NCBI GenBank assembly: GCA_946482615.1
Contig: CAMLSF010000055.1
Span: 1-21,415 of the forward strand
Length of the DNA: 21,415 bases
Source: an uncultured Chromatiaceae bacterium
Lineage (GTDB): Bacteria > Pseudomonadota > Gammaproteobacteria > Enterobacterales > Alteromonadaceae
Direction of reading: 5' to 3'
Both the position numbers and the translations under genes were made by a program. The notes below the pieces were generated by a model that did no database searches, was not told the DNA's origin, and saw only the letters and a program-made list of their open reading frames with translations. Shown here piece after piece: positions 1 to 8,265 of the stretch; positions within the stretch are counted from its first letter, which is position 1, and each line of letters starts with the position of its first letter.

Positions 1-372
1 ACCCGTGTTGCCAGCTTTAACCCCTGGGCCACCTATTACTGGGCTGTGTCAGGTAAAACTGTAGGCGGCACCCGTTTGTACGGTAAAGAAAATACGCTGG
101 ACAGACTAACAGCCTTACAAGTCTTTACCTCTGGCAGTACCTATTTTTCCGGGGAAGAGCTGGTGAAAGGCCAAATTCAGCCCGGTATGTATGCGGACTT
201 TGTGCTGCTGAATCAGGATATTTTAAAGGTATCTGAAGAGAAGTTATTGCAGACCGAAGCAGAGCTGACCGTAGTTGGTGGCGAAGTGCAATACGCCAGC
301 CAAAGGGCTTATCCGGCTTTGTATAAAAAGCCGGAGGCTGCGACTCCAGCCTGGTCGCCAGTCAATCAATAA
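1..372 (+). CDS. Amidohydrolase family protein, C-terminal part (5' end outside window)
   Basis: The reading frame is open from base 1, so the gene starts upstream. The visible 123 residues match the C-terminal end of YtcJ/amidohydrolase-3-type metal-dependent hydrolases: a NPWATYYWAV stretch, a KENTLDRLTALQVFT segment, and the closing β-sandwich signature KGQIQPGMYADFVLLNQDIL. In this family the last strand returns to the small β-sandwich domain, as seen here in the TVVGGEVQYAS segment. The metal-binding residues and any signal peptide lie outside the window, so substrate and location cannot be judged. The gene ends at a strong hairpin terminator shared with the convergent LysR gene. Family assignment is good; specific function is unknown. 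Confidence 0.85.
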   Translation, partial: TRVASFNPWATYYWAVSGKTVGGTRLYGKENTLDRLTALQVFTSGSTYFSGEELVKGQIQPGMYADFVLLNQDILKVSEEKLLQTEAELTVVGGEVQYASQRAYPALYKKPEAATPAWSPVNQ

Positions 373-385
373 AATCTAAAGCAGA

Positions 386-422
386 CAAACAACCACCTCA
401 AAGCAGGTGGTTGTTTGTTTTT
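386..422. terminator. Intrinsic terminator between convergent genes
   Basis: A perfect 13-bp stem (386-398 with 405-417) closes a 6-nt loop and is followed on the plus strand by TTTTT (418-422). It lies 13 nt after the amidohydrolase stop and directly next to the end of the convergent LysR gene. The poly-T tract is clear only for the plus strand; minus-strand termination is possible but weaker. Confidence 0.9.
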
Positions 423-1323
423 ACATATCTTCTGACGTTGGTAAATCCATACTCTGATAACGCAATTCACCTAAAAAAGTGCGGGCGGCAGGTCCTAGTT
501 TGTCTGCGTCTAAAAACAGTAAGTGCAGATTTACGTTACGGGTGCGGCCATTACAGAGTGGTAAAGGTTTCAGCAAACCTTTGTCCAAATCGTCCACTAT
601 TGAAGTTAAAGGTAACCAGGCAAACCCCAGCCCTTTTTTAATCATATCTATTGAGGTGCGCATATGGCTGACAGTCCAGCGTTGGTTGGCCCCCAGCCAG
701 CCTTCGTCATTGCGCCGCGAAATTGCCGAATCCCTTACTACTATTTGCCGGTGAGATTTTAAATCTTCAATAGTCAGATCCCGCTCTATTGCAAACAGCG
801 GATGAGTAGGGCAGGCGACCGCCATAAATTCTATCTGGCATAACTCTTCACTGAAAATATCTTTAATGGTCAAAGGGGAGACGGCAATATCGACCTGAAA
901 AGTTTCCAGCAGCTCTTTGGCGCCGGATAGAATGGATTCACTGAGTTCAATCCGCAGCATAGGGTAGGCTGCTGAGGTGTTTTCCAGTGCTTTGTACAAT
1001 AAATGCTGCGGAAATATTTCATCCACAGCAATACGTAGTTTAGTTTCTATGCCTTCGGCCAGTGTGAGGCCTATATCTTCAACCCGCGAAGCTTCATCCA
1101 GCAGATAATTAACCCGGCGTAAAATCATTTCACCTTCAGCTGTCAGCAGAGTTTTTCTGCCTTCTACCCTGAATAAAGCCACACCTAAGCTGGCTTCAAT
1201 TTTTTGCACTGCCGTATGAATACTGGACTGACTTTTATGGATCACCGCAGCTGCCTGATTAAAGCCGCCATGATCAGCCACTACTTTAAACATTCGCCAC
1301 TGTTCCAGTGTCACTTTGAGCAT
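421..1323 (-). CDS. LysR-family transcriptional regulator
   Basis: A 300-residue protein with the standard LysR layout. The N-terminal winged helix-turn-helix covers about residues 5-64 (LEQWRMFKVVADHGGFNQAA, then HKSQSSIHTAVQKIEASLG and LFRVEGRKTLLTAEGE). The effector-binding domain of periplasmic-binding-protein type covers about 90-295. Length is normal for the family. The first ATG is kept because LysR proteins start only a few residues before the helix-turn-helix. It is transcribed divergently from the solute-binding gene at 1555, the classical arrangement for a LysR regulator and its target, so that gene is the first candidate target. The ligand cannot be deduced. A 10-bp palindrome at 1390-1399 in the shared upstream region is a possible binding site. 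Confidence 0.93.
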   Translation of the reverse strand: MLKVTLEQWRMFKVVADHGGFNQAAAVIHKSQSSIHTAVQKIEASLGVALFRVEGRKTLLTAEGEMILRRVNYLLDEASRVEDIGLTLAEGIETKLRIAVDEIFPQHLLYKALENTSAAYPMLRIELSESILSGAKELLETFQVDIAVSPLTIKDIFSEELCQIEFMAVACPTHPLFAIERDLTIEDLKSHRQIVVRDSAISRRNDEGWLGANQRWTVSHMRTSIDMIKKGLGFAWLPLTSIVDDLDKGLLKPLPLCNGRTRNVNLHLLFLDADKLGPAARTFLGELRYQSMDLPTSEDM

Positions 1324-1389
1324 GTTGTGCTTTATCCCGTTGTTACAGAAGAAAATTAGATCTCTGGTTAAAAATCAAAGAGCGATAAG

Positions 1390-1399
1390 TACTTAAGTA
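1390..1399. promoter_or_regulatory. Candidate operator palindrome in the LysR divergent region
   Basis: TACTTAAGTA is a perfect 10-bp palindrome 67 bp upstream of the LysR start and 155 bp upstream of the divergent solute-binding gene. LysR proteins often bind short AT-rich dyads in such regions. The assignment is by position and symmetry only, and a palindrome this short can occur by chance. Confidence 0.25.
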
Positions 1400-1441
1400 T
1401 TTTACAGTTCAGCCGACATTTGTCACTCCGGGAATTACTTG

Positions 1442-1570
1442 ATGAAAAAGTCGTCAGGCAGAACCTTGGGGTGTTTTATCGTCGCTGTTGCACTATTGCT
1501 GCTAGAGTTAATGCTGAATCAGCAATCCTTTTTATATTTTGATGGTAGTCATTTATGTTCAGGTTGTTAG
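1442..1570 (+). CDS. Possible small membrane protein / upstream ORF (42 aa)
   Basis: An ATG preceded by GGGA (1430-1433, 8-nt spacing) opens a 42-codon frame starting MKKSSGRTLG, followed by a hydrophobic run (CFIVAVALLLLELML) and a short tail ending in two cysteines. It could be a single-pass peptide or an uncleaved signal-like segment. Its stop lies 16 nt inside the next gene, which starts at 1555 in another frame and has no clear ribosome binding site of its own, so translation of this frame could help open that start. I do not recognise the peptide. It may be a chance ORF. Confidence 0.3.
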   Translation: MKKSSGRTLGCFIVAVALLLLELMLNQQSFLYFDGSHLCSGC

Positions 1571-2277
1571 TGTGTTTTATTTTCTGCTGGTTTGTTGCTG
1601 AAAATGCAGTAGCTAAGGAGGAGTTACGATTTTTAATGCCCGACTATCCGCCTTATACCTATCAGGAGTATGGGCGCAATAAGGGGATAGGCTACGAGGC
1701 TGTTGTCACTATTATGGCGGATCTGCAACAGCCGTTTTCTGTGCAGTTGGTTCCTCATTTTGGTCGTGCTCTGGTGGAGCTGCAGCATGACACTGTGGAT
1801 GGTATGTTTCTGGCGACAGAAAGCGCTGAACGTAATAAAAGTGCTGAGTTTTCTGAGCCTGTACTGATGATCCAGTGGACCTGGGTTTGGTTAAAACAGC
1901 GTACAGATTTAAAGCCGGGTTCAAAGAGCTTTAAGCAGAAAGCTCAGGTGTCGGCTCAAACCAACAGCAATGCGTATCAATGGTTGAAAGACCAGAATTA
2001 TCAGGTGACGGCAGGGACTACAGATATACGTGGGTTGTTGAATTTGCTGAAGTTTAAGCGGGTTGAGGCTATCTTGTTGCCAGAGCTGACGGTAAAAACT
2101 CTATTGGCTGAACAAGATATGGATGTGGCTTTATTTAGTTTTCAGCAAGAAGTGAATTTACCTTTTGCGATTTATATCAGTAAGGCCTACATAGCCCGCC
2201 ATCCGGATATTATGTCAAAACTCAATCAGGCCATTTTACGTTACCATCAAAGGCAGAATCTTCCTGCGAAGAACTAA
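1555..2277 (+). CDS. Periplasmic solute-binding protein, SBP_bac_3-like
   Basis: A 240-residue protein with a clear Sec signal peptide (hydrophobic core at residues 4-15, likely cleavage after AVA at about residue 20). A family-3 extracellular solute-binding fold follows: ELRFLMPDYPPYTYQE at the mature N terminus, GIGYEAVVTIMADL, a DGMFLATESAERNKSAEFSEP segment, and a closing region with LLPELTVKTLL. This group is related to amino-acid ABC transporter binding proteins, but no permease or ATPase gene is adjacent. It may be an orphan periplasmic binding protein, as is common in marine and aquatic gammaproteobacteria. An in-frame stop at 1546-1548 precedes the start, so 1555 is the first ATG. 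It is divergent from the LysR gene, its likely regulator. Confidence 0.8.
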   Translation: MFRLLVCFIFCWFVAENAVAKEELRFLMPDYPPYTYQEYGRNKGIGYEAVVTIMADLQQPFSVQLVPHFGRALVELQHDTVDGMFLATESAERNKSAEFSEPVLMIQWTWVWLKQRTDLKPGSKSFKQKAQVSAQTNSNAYQWLKDQNYQVTAGTTDIRGLLNLLKFKRVEAILLPELTVKTLLAEQDMDVALFSFQQEVNLPFAIYISKAYIARHPDIMSKLNQAILRYHQRQNLPAKN

Positions 2278-2404
2278 AGTGTTTTCACGCTGTTCTTTCG
2301 TTGCCACTGAAACTATTTGCGGATCCGTTAATCTGAGTTGTCTGTCTTGGCGTTGGCTGCGTAATTCCAGCGGATTCAGCAGGCAGTCAGGAGGAGCAGA
2401 CAAT

Positions 2405-2464
2405 ATGAATAGTTGCAAAACGGTGTTGTTCTCCTACAATGGCGCGGCAACTGGAGGGTGGTGA
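2405..2464 (+). CDS. Short leader ORF (19 aa) translationally coupled to the next gene
   Basis: A near-perfect Shine-Dalgarno AGGAGGA (2389-2395) stands 9 nt before ATG at 2405. The frame runs 19 codons (MNSCKTVLFSYNGAATGGW) and ends in TGA at 2462-2464, sharing its last base with the ATG of the following gene (TGATG). The same frame extends upstream to a GTG at 2279, but that part is rich in Cys, Trp and Ser and has no good ribosome binding site. The arrangement is typical of translational coupling, in which ribosomes finishing the leader restart on the downstream gene. The peptide is not recognised and shows no obvious run of one regulatory amino acid. Confidence 0.45.
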   Translation: MNSCKTVLFSYNGAATGGW

Positions 2465-3189
2465 TGAAATTTTCGGCAGTATTATTCCTGGCTTTAAGTG
2501 TTAGTCCTGTCTGGGCAACCGAATGGTGGCAAACCAAACAGGATCCCAATAACACCCAGGTGATAGCACTGGGCAAAAAGCCTGTGCTTTCTGTAGCCTC
2601 TTGCCCGAAAGATACAGCGCTGCGTTATTACCTGAAAGACGAAAAAATGACCGCTTTGCAAAATACCTGGTATCAACAGGCCAGCGAAGAACCTCATACG
2701 GCGTTATATCGCTGGGTGTATGGTCCAGCCTGGTCTGAAAAGTTAGAAAACGCTATATGGCCTGGTGATGAAGCATTGGTTAAAGCTGCAGCTTTGGGGG
2801 AAGTACAACAACTGACGATGGAATTCCCCCAGTCCGAACAGGACAATTTAGCTTTTGACGATGTGCTGGTTTTTACTCTGCAATTTGCTGGTTTTACTGC
2901 CGATCATAAGCCGGATTTGCGTATTGAACTCAACAGAGATTTGAGCCGGGTCGCTGGCGTGGGTGATTTGGATTTAGCGCTGAATCACCGACTGGCCAAC
3001 AATATTTGTGTAGTGCACAGCCTGAATGAACTGGCCAAAGACAAAGAAGTGGAGCTGAAAATTAAAGGCAAAACTGTGTCGGATCTGAAAATGAGTTCTG
3101 AAGCTGTTGCCAGTCAGTTGTGTCTGGTCGAAATCCATCAGCAGCAAGAAGTAAAAGGTTCACTGACCCTGCCAGTAACCCAGTGTTAA
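2464..3189 (+). CDS. Secreted protein of unknown function
   Basis: The start at 2464 is chosen because GGAGGG (2453-2458) lies 5 nt upstream and the protein then begins with a normal signal peptide (MKFSAVLFLALSVSPVWA, cleavage before TEWW). A longer frame from 2413 would put charged residues ahead of the signal. The 241-residue precursor has four cysteines in the mature part (SCPKD, NNICVV, SQLCLVE and the C-terminal residue), suggesting two periplasmic disulfides. No catalytic motif or known domain was recognised; the composition is that of a soluble β-rich periplasmic protein. The start codon overlaps the stop of a 19-codon leader ORF. The gene ends 12 nt from the end of the convergent fpr gene, with no visible terminator between them. 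Confidence 0.75.
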   Translation: MKFSAVLFLALSVSPVWATEWWQTKQDPNNTQVIALGKKPVLSVASCPKDTALRYYLKDEKMTALQNTWYQQASEEPHTALYRWVYGPAWSEKLENAIWPGDEALVKAAALGEVQQLTMEFPQSEQDNLAFDDVLVFTLQFAGFTADHKPDLRIELNRDLSRVAGVGDLDLALNHRLANNICVVHSLNELAKDKEVELKIKGKTVSDLKMSSEAVASQLCLVEIHQQQEVKGSLTLPVTQC

Positions 3190-3201
3190 GGCGTTAAGCT
3201 G

Positions 3202-3945
3202 TTACTTCCAGTACTGTTCCACTGTGATCTGGCCGGGATCGCGGCGCAGATTTTTTTTCAGCCCAAGGTTTTCTAATACAGCTTTGGTTTCAGTGATCAT
3301 TTGTGGATTGCCGCACAGCAGCACCTGAGAATGACTATCCAGCTTTTGCCCACAAACCTGTTGCAGTGCGCCGCTGCTGATTAATTCCGGAATACGGTGT
3401 TGCAAAGCGCCAGGGTAAGTTTCTCTTGTGACTACAGGCTGATAATGCAGCTGGGTACCATAACTTTGTTGAAAACTGCGGATCAGCGGCTGATACACCA
3501 GTTCGGCGGCGTAGCGCACACTGTGCAGCAGAATGATGGAGGAAAATCTCTGCCATGGTGTTTTTGTGCCGAGCATGGATAAATAAGGGCCAATACCTGT
3601 CCCTGTTGCAATCAGCCACAGATTTTTACCATCCGGCACTTCATCCAACACAAAAAATCCGCTGGCAGGCTGGCTGACCTGCACCATATCACCGGGTTTT
3701 AATTGCTGCAGCAAAGGGGAGAGCACACCGTCAGCGACAGTGCTGATTAAAAACTCCTGCTCTGTATCGCCCGGACTATTGAGCAGCGAATAAGCGCGCT
3801 GCACTTTGCCTTCTGCTGTATCCAAAGCTAATCGGACAAACTGACCGGCGATAAAATCAAAAGGCTCTGTCTGCACTCTTAAGCTGAATAAAGAGTCAGT
3901 CCATTCTGTATTTGTGGTTACTGTACCGCTAAGCCACTGTGCCAT
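3202..3945 (-). CDS. fpr: Ferredoxin/flavodoxin-NADP+ reductase
   Basis: A 247-residue flavoprotein that transfers electrons between NADPH and ferredoxin or flavodoxin in the cytoplasm. Visible signatures are the FAD site RAYSLLNSP, the NADP-binding GTGIGPYLSML, the LLCGNPQMI segment, and the aromatic C terminus VEQYWK, close to the Tyr-Trp end of E. coli Fpr (248 aa). The start at 3945 (MAQWLSG) is preceded by AGGA about 8 nt upstream and gives the family length. A 56-codon longer frame runs back through the neighbouring terminator and is rejected. It lies downstream of the S9 peptidase gene on the same strand but is separated from it by an intrinsic terminator, so it probably has its own promoter within 3946-4031. 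In enterobacteria fpr responds to oxidative stress through SoxS; no such site was recognised here. Confidence 0.93.
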   Translation of the reverse strand: MAQWLSGTVTTNTEWTDSLFSLRVQTEPFDFIAGQFVRLALDTAEGKVQRAYSLLNSPGDTEQEFLISTVADGVLSPLLQQLKPGDMVQVSQPASGFFVLDEVPDGKNLWLIATGTGIGPYLSMLGTKTPWQRFSSIILLHSVRYAAELVYQPLIRSFQQSYGTQLHYQPVVTRETYPGALQHRIPELISSGALQQVCGQKLDSHSQVLLCGNPQMITETKAVLENLGLKKNLRRDPGQITVEQYWK

Positions 3946-4031
3946 CTGCTGTTTCCTGTCGGTTAGACTTTGGCTTAAGACTAACAAAACCACACCGATA
4001 TACAAGAGTAGGTTTTTTGCGCGAAGGCCAT

Positions 4032-4056
4032 AAAAAAAGCCCGGAAATCCGGGCTT
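4032..4056 (-). terminator. Intrinsic terminator after the S9 peptidase gene
   Basis: An 8-bp GC-rich stem (AAGCCCGG at 4037-4044 with CCGGGCTT at 4049-4056) with a 4-nt loop is followed on the minus strand by seven T residues (complement of 4032-4038). It lies 8 nt after the stop of the peptidase gene and separates it from fpr. Confidence 0.92.
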
Positions 4057-4063
4057 AGTCTGC

Positions 4064-6133
4064 TTACTTTGAACTGGTTTTGTATTGATTAAACCAGGCC
4101 AGAATGTATTCAATTTTGGTGATCATCCGGCTGGGTTTATTGGCGATGCCGTGAGGTGAGCCCGGAATACGCACCATCACAGTGTCGACTTTGCGGATTT
4201 TCAGCGCCTGATAAAACTGCTCGGATTCACTGATAGGAGTACGTCTGTCGGCTTCGCCTGTCATCAGCATAGTTGGTGTTGTTACATTACCCACCAGCGA
4301 TAAAGGCGAGCGTTTCCAGTAATGTTCGACGTTTTCCCAGGGCACGCCTGGGAACTGATGGAAGGTCTGATACAAATAGCTGTCGCCTGTCAGCACTTTA
4401 CTCAGCCAGTTGATAATAGGTTTAACTACTGCTGCAGCTTTGTATCTTTGGGTTAAACCCACCGCATAAGCAGTGGCTATACCACCGGCAGAACCACCAG
4501 CGATAAAGAGGTTATCTTTATCAATAAAACCCAGCTCTATCATCGCATTAACGCCTGCATCATGGTCGGCGTAATCCTCAGGTGAGCTGTATTTTCCGTG
4601 CAATAACATGGCAAAACGTTCACCGTACGATGAGCTGCCTCTGTGGTTGTCGTAAAACACCACATAACCTTCTTTGGCAAAACGCTGCATCTCAGCGCTG
4701 AAATGCGGGCCATAAGCTAAATGAGGGCCACCGTGAATTTCCAGCATCATGGGGTATTTTTTGGTCGGGTCGAAATCTGGTGGTGTGATATACCAGCCCT
4801 GGATCGGTTCACCGTCAAAAGAGGATTTATAATTAATTTCATGCACTTGCCCCAGTTTTTTATGGCCAAGTACATCTTCGTTTAAGGCGGTTAAAGTGCG
4901 GGTTTTGCCATTTGTTATCACGGCGACATCAGCAGGGCGCTGGGCATTACCCTGAGTAAAGGCGATAACTTCATTGGCCACGCTGTATTCGCCGCTTAAA
5001 TAAGGCTGAGGTAAACCTACACCAGACAGCTGATCCGTTAATTGCTCCAGCTTGCCGGATAAGGACACTGAAGCAAGAGTACGTTTACCTTTATCGTCAA
5101 ACTGGATCACCAGGCTGCTGTTGTCCAGCCATTGTGGGTTTTCGACGTCTCTGTCGAGCGCTTTGGTCAGATCTTTAATTTCGCCTGAGCGCCAGTCCAT
5201 CAGTTTTAATTTGCCGTTGGTGTAAGGCACTTTTTCATTGTTGCCCCAGACAAAAGCCAGGTACTTGCCGTCGGGCGAAAATACAGGGGCTGTTTCCTGA
5301 CCAGCCATGTTAGTCAATTGTTTTAACTGACTGTTAGCCAGTGTGAACTGATACAGGTCACTGTCTCGTGGCTGGTATTCCCAGTCTTTGCTGGTATTGG
5401 CCGAAAAAATCAGTGCTTTGCCGTCCGGTGTCCAGCTTAAGTCTGAACCGTAGTTAAAATCACCGTCCGTCAGCTTACGTTCTTTGCCCCCTGTAGCCGG
5501 TAATACAAACACATGGCGAAACTCTGACTTTAAAAAGCCCTGACCATCGGCCTGATACTGAGCCCGTTCTATCAAGACTGCAGGTTCAGACCATTTAGCG
5601 CCTTCTGGTTTTTTTGGCAGTTTAGTGGCTTTAGCCAGTTTAGTTGGCTGGGCTGGCACATTCATGGTAAAAGCCAGCTGTTCACCGTCTGGAGACCAGA
5701 TCAGGTTACCAGGGCTTTTGGACAGCTGGCTGACTAAAGCGGTTTTGTTTTCTTTGACATAATGCACATGGATTTGGCGCGAACCTGAGCGGTCAGAAAT
5801 AAAAGCAATACGGCTGCCATCGTCAGACCAGCGTGGACTACCGTAATTAAACTGATCAACAAATAAAGGGCTTTGCTGACCGGTTTTGACGTCCAGCAAC
5901 CACAAACTGCTGCGGGTGCCGTCTGTCATAATGTCGTTGCTGTTACGCACGTAAACCACTTGCTTGCCGTCTGGTGACACTTGTGGATCGTTGGCATATT
6001 CCAGCGCAAAAATATCTTCGGATTCAAAATACTGGCCAGCTGATGTGGACGCAAAAACTGGTGTTGTACAAAGTAAAGTGGCGCTTGCGACACAGGAATA
6101 AATAAAAGGCCTGAAGGCCTGGGGCTTTTGCAT
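4064..6133 (-). CDS. Secreted S9-family prolyl oligopeptidase-like peptidase
   Basis: A 689-residue serine peptidase, probably a periplasmic dipeptidyl-peptidase or acylaminoacyl-peptidase-like enzyme. An N-terminal signal peptide (hydrophobic segment at about 10-27, cleavage near VFA-STS) precedes a TolB/WD40-like β-propeller (about 40-400) with repeated blades such as SPDGKQVVYV, SDDGSRIAFIS, SPDGEQLAF and SPDGKYLAFVW. The C-terminal α/β-hydrolase domain carries the catalytic triad Ser548 in GGSAGG, Asp629 in TGEADRRTP and His661 in PGSPHG. The oxyanion and entry region EIHGGPHLAYG is also present. Length and domain order match the S9C-like group. The start ATG has AGAGG 7 nt upstream. It is divergent from apbE and ends at its own terminator. 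Substrate preference cannot be read from the sequence. Confidence 0.93.
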   Translation of the reverse strand: MQKPQAFRPFIYSCVASATLLCTTPVFASTSAGQYFESEDIFALEYANDPQVSPDGKQVVYVRNSNDIMTDGTRSSLWLLDVKTGQQSPLFVDQFNYGSPRWSDDGSRIAFISDRSGSRQIHVHYVKENKTALVSQLSKSPGNLIWSPDGEQLAFTMNVPAQPTKLAKATKLPKKPEGAKWSEPAVLIERAQYQADGQGFLKSEFRHVFVLPATGGKERKLTDGDFNYGSDLSWTPDGKALIFSANTSKDWEYQPRDSDLYQFTLANSQLKQLTNMAGQETAPVFSPDGKYLAFVWGNNEKVPYTNGKLKLMDWRSGEIKDLTKALDRDVENPQWLDNSSLVIQFDDKGKRTLASVSLSGKLEQLTDQLSGVGLPQPYLSGEYSVANEVIAFTQGNAQRPADVAVITNGKTRTLTALNEDVLGHKKLGQVHEINYKSSFDGEPIQGWYITPPDFDPTKKYPMMLEIHGGPHLAYGPHFSAEMQRFAKEGYVVFYDNHRGSSSYGERFAMLLHGKYSSPEDYADHDAGVNAMIELGFIDKDNLFIAGGSAGGIATAYAVGLTQRYKAAAVVKPIINWLSKVLTGDSYLYQTFHQFPGVPWENVEHYWKRSPLSLVGNVTTPTMLMTGEADRRTPISESEQFYQALKIRKVDTVMVRIPGSPHGIANKPSRMITKIEYILAWFNQYKTSSK

Positions 6134-6336
6134 GATGAAACCTCTTCTGATTAGACAGCGACTAACCTAACCTGCATTGCTCTGCTGCACAATTTGCCAG
6201 CGACCAAAACCTGAATTTAAGCGTTCAGCTTGAGTCCTTGTCCTGCGCTATACCAGAATCCACGGCCTTTGCGGCTGGATTTTACAACCTGTTTTGTTTA
6301 CACTGCCGCTACCCATCCTTATGTTTGTAGTGCCTT

Positions 6337-7371
6337 ATGTCGTTAAAAAACTTGAGTGTTTTTGCTTTCCTTTTTGTGGGTTTAACCGCCTGTACTCAAC
6401 CGGATCCGATCCAACGTATTTCAGGTCCAGCTCAGGGCTCCACCTTTACTGTCAGCTTCTGGAGTGAACAAGAACTGGACAAAAGCAGTCTAGAAACTCA
6501 GTTAAAAGACGAACTGGATCGTATAGATCTGTTGATGTCGAACTACAGACCTGACTCCGTGATTGAAGCATTTAACGCTCAGCAAAGTCAGGACCCAATC
6601 GAAGTAGGGGCTGAGCTGGTACAACTGGTGGACATTGCCAGACAAGTGTCCGCCCACAGCGAGGGCTGTTACGACTTAACAGTCAAACCTTATTTTGAAC
6701 TCTGGGGTTTTCGTGGGGATAAGTTAACCAAACCCAGTACAGAACAAATTCAGGCGTTAAAACAAACTATTGGTTTAGATAAAGTCAGCAGCAAAGAGAG
6801 CAGTTTAACCAAGCTGAATCCGGCTTTAAGAGTGGATGTGTCCTCTATTGCTCAGGGCTACACTGTTGGTCAATTGGCAAAAATTCTTGATAAGGCCGGT
6901 ATTCAGAATTATCTGGTGGAAGTAGGGGGTGAACTGGTCAGCAAAGGTAAAAAACCAGAGGCCAAGGCCTGGCGTGTTGCTATTGAAAAACCTTTACCTG
7001 ATTCGCAGAAATTACAAAAAATCATTAGTGTGCAACAGAACGAACCACTGTCAATCATGACCTCAGGCACATACCGGCATTTTTACGATCAGGACGGTGT
7101 GCGTTACAGCCATGTGTTGGATGCCCGCACAGGGGCACCTGTTAGCCATAACACAGTATCGACCACTATCTTAATTCCGGATCCAACCTGGGGTGATGCC
7201 TGGTCTACAGCTTTTTTATGCATGGGCAGTGAGCAGGGGCTAAAAGTGGCGGATAAGCTGAAATTACCCGTCTTATTTATCGATCAGCAGGGCGCTGATT
7301 TTATTGAAAAACCAAGCCAGGCTTTAACAGAGGCCCTTGCTTCAGGTACTGCGTTCAGCTTTCAGGAGTAA
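6337..7371 (+). CDS. apbE: FAD:protein FMN transferase, lipoprotein
   Basis: ApbE uses FAD to attach FMN covalently to Thr or Ser of periplasm-facing flavoproteins such as Nqr and Rnf subunits. The 344-residue protein has a lipoprotein signal with lipobox LTAC and lipidated Cys19, placing it on the periplasmic side of a membrane. Family signatures follow in order: GSTFTVSFW, the IDLLMSNYRPDSVI helix, YDLTVKPYFELWGF, VDVSSIAQGYTVGQLA, VEVGGELVSKG, MTSGTYRHFY and RYSHVLDARTGAPV, with the metal-site region DAWSTAFLCMG near the end. It is first in a compact plus-strand run (apbE-yihY-pip-dtd), with 6 nt to yihY. The target flavoproteins are not encoded here. The start has only a weak ribosome binding site. 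Confidence 0.95.
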   Translation: MSLKNLSVFAFLFVGLTACTQPDPIQRISGPAQGSTFTVSFWSEQELDKSSLETQLKDELDRIDLLMSNYRPDSVIEAFNAQQSQDPIEVGAELVQLVDIARQVSAHSEGCYDLTVKPYFELWGFRGDKLTKPSTEQIQALKQTIGLDKVSSKESSLTKLNPALRVDVSSIAQGYTVGQLAKILDKAGIQNYLVEVGGELVSKGKKPEAKAWRVAIEKPLPDSQKLQKIISVQQNEPLSIMTSGTYRHFYDQDGVRYSHVLDARTGAPVSHNTVSTTILIPDPTWGDAWSTAFLCMGSEQGLKVADKLKLPVLFIDQQGADFIEKPSQALTEALASGTAFSFQE

Positions 7372-7377
7372 GATGCA

Positions 7378-8265
7378 ATGGCACAAGGATGGGATAAACA
7401 GAGATTGCTGTTGTGGTTCAGACAAAGTTCGGAGTTTTTAACTTTGTATCTGAAACGTTGTCAGCATGATCAGATTAATGTGATAGGCGGATACCTTGCT
7501 TATATCTCGTTATTGTCTCTGGTGCCATTTATCGCAGTGATGTTTTCAGTGATGGGCGCTTTTCCTATGTTCAGTGAATGGCGTGAGCAATTAGAGGCCT
7601 TTTTGTATGCCAATGTTGTGCCGTCCAGAGGTGATGAACTAAGGCTCTATATTGCGGGTTTTGTTGAAAACATTGGAAAAATGACTGCTGTAGGTATAGG
7701 TGCCTTGGTCGTGGTGGCACTGATGTTGATCCATAACATCGACAAAACTATTAACAGAATATTCCGCATCAAAAAACGCCCCAGACTGATCATTTCGTTC
7801 TCTATTTACTGGATGGTCCTGACTTTTGGTCCCATTTTGCTGGGGGCTTCTATTGCTGTATCTTCTTATATTGTATCTTTGTCCGGCTTAGCCGAGGGTT
7901 ATACCCCGGGGTTAAGCTCTGTTTTGCTTGCTTTGACTCCTTATCTGTTTTCTATTCTGGCGTTTTTTTTGCTGTATCTGGTGGTGCCTAATGGCAAAGT
8001 TCAGTATCACCATGCGTTGATTGGTGCTGCTGTGGCCAGTGTATTGTTTGAATTTCTCAAAGAAGGTTTTACCCTCTATATCACTCAGTTTCCGTCCTAT
8101 CAGGCCATTTACGGGGCTTTGGCCTTAGTGCCCATTTTGTTTTTGTGGATTTATCTGGTATGGCTGGTTGTGTTGTTAGGGGCTGAGTTAACAGCCTTGT
8201 TGCAGGAGATTTCACTTTTAGCTGCAACAGAAGAAACAGTGACGGAGCAGGATACTATCGCATGA
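7378..8265 (+). CDS. yihY: YihY/BrkB-family inner-membrane protein
   Basis: A 295-residue polytopic membrane protein of the YihY/BrkB (UPF0761) family. Typical signatures are GGYLAYISLLSLVPFIAVMFS near residue 38, about six hydrophobic segments, KTINRIFRIKKRPRL, and the C-terminal GALALVPILFLWIYLVWLVVLLGAELTA. Biochemical function in this family is not settled; the old 'ribonuclease BN' label is known to be wrong. CAGGAG lies 9 nt before the start. The stop overlaps the start of the next gene (ATGA). In E. coli yihY is next to dtd and yiiD; here the same genes are near, but with a peptidase gene inserted. Confidence 0.93.
   Translation: MAQGWDKQRLLLWFRQSSEFLTLYLKRCQHDQINVIGGYLAYISLLSLVPFIAVMFSVMGAFPMFSEWREQLEAFLYANVVPSRGDELRLYIAGFVENIGKMTAVGIGALVVVALMLIHNIDKTINRIFRIKKRPRLIISFSIYWMVLTFGPILLGASIAVSSYIVSLSGLAEGYTPGLSSVLLALTPYLFSILAFFLLYLVVPNGKVQYHHALIGAAVASVLFEFLKEGFTLYITQFPSYQAIYGALALVPILFLWIYLVWLVVLLGAELTALLQEISLLAATEETVTEQDTIA

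Noticed and set aside
3946..4113. 56-residue N-terminal extension of fpr
   Set aside because: It crosses the terminator of the upstream gene, would make the protein longer than the family, and ATG 3945 has a good ribosome site.
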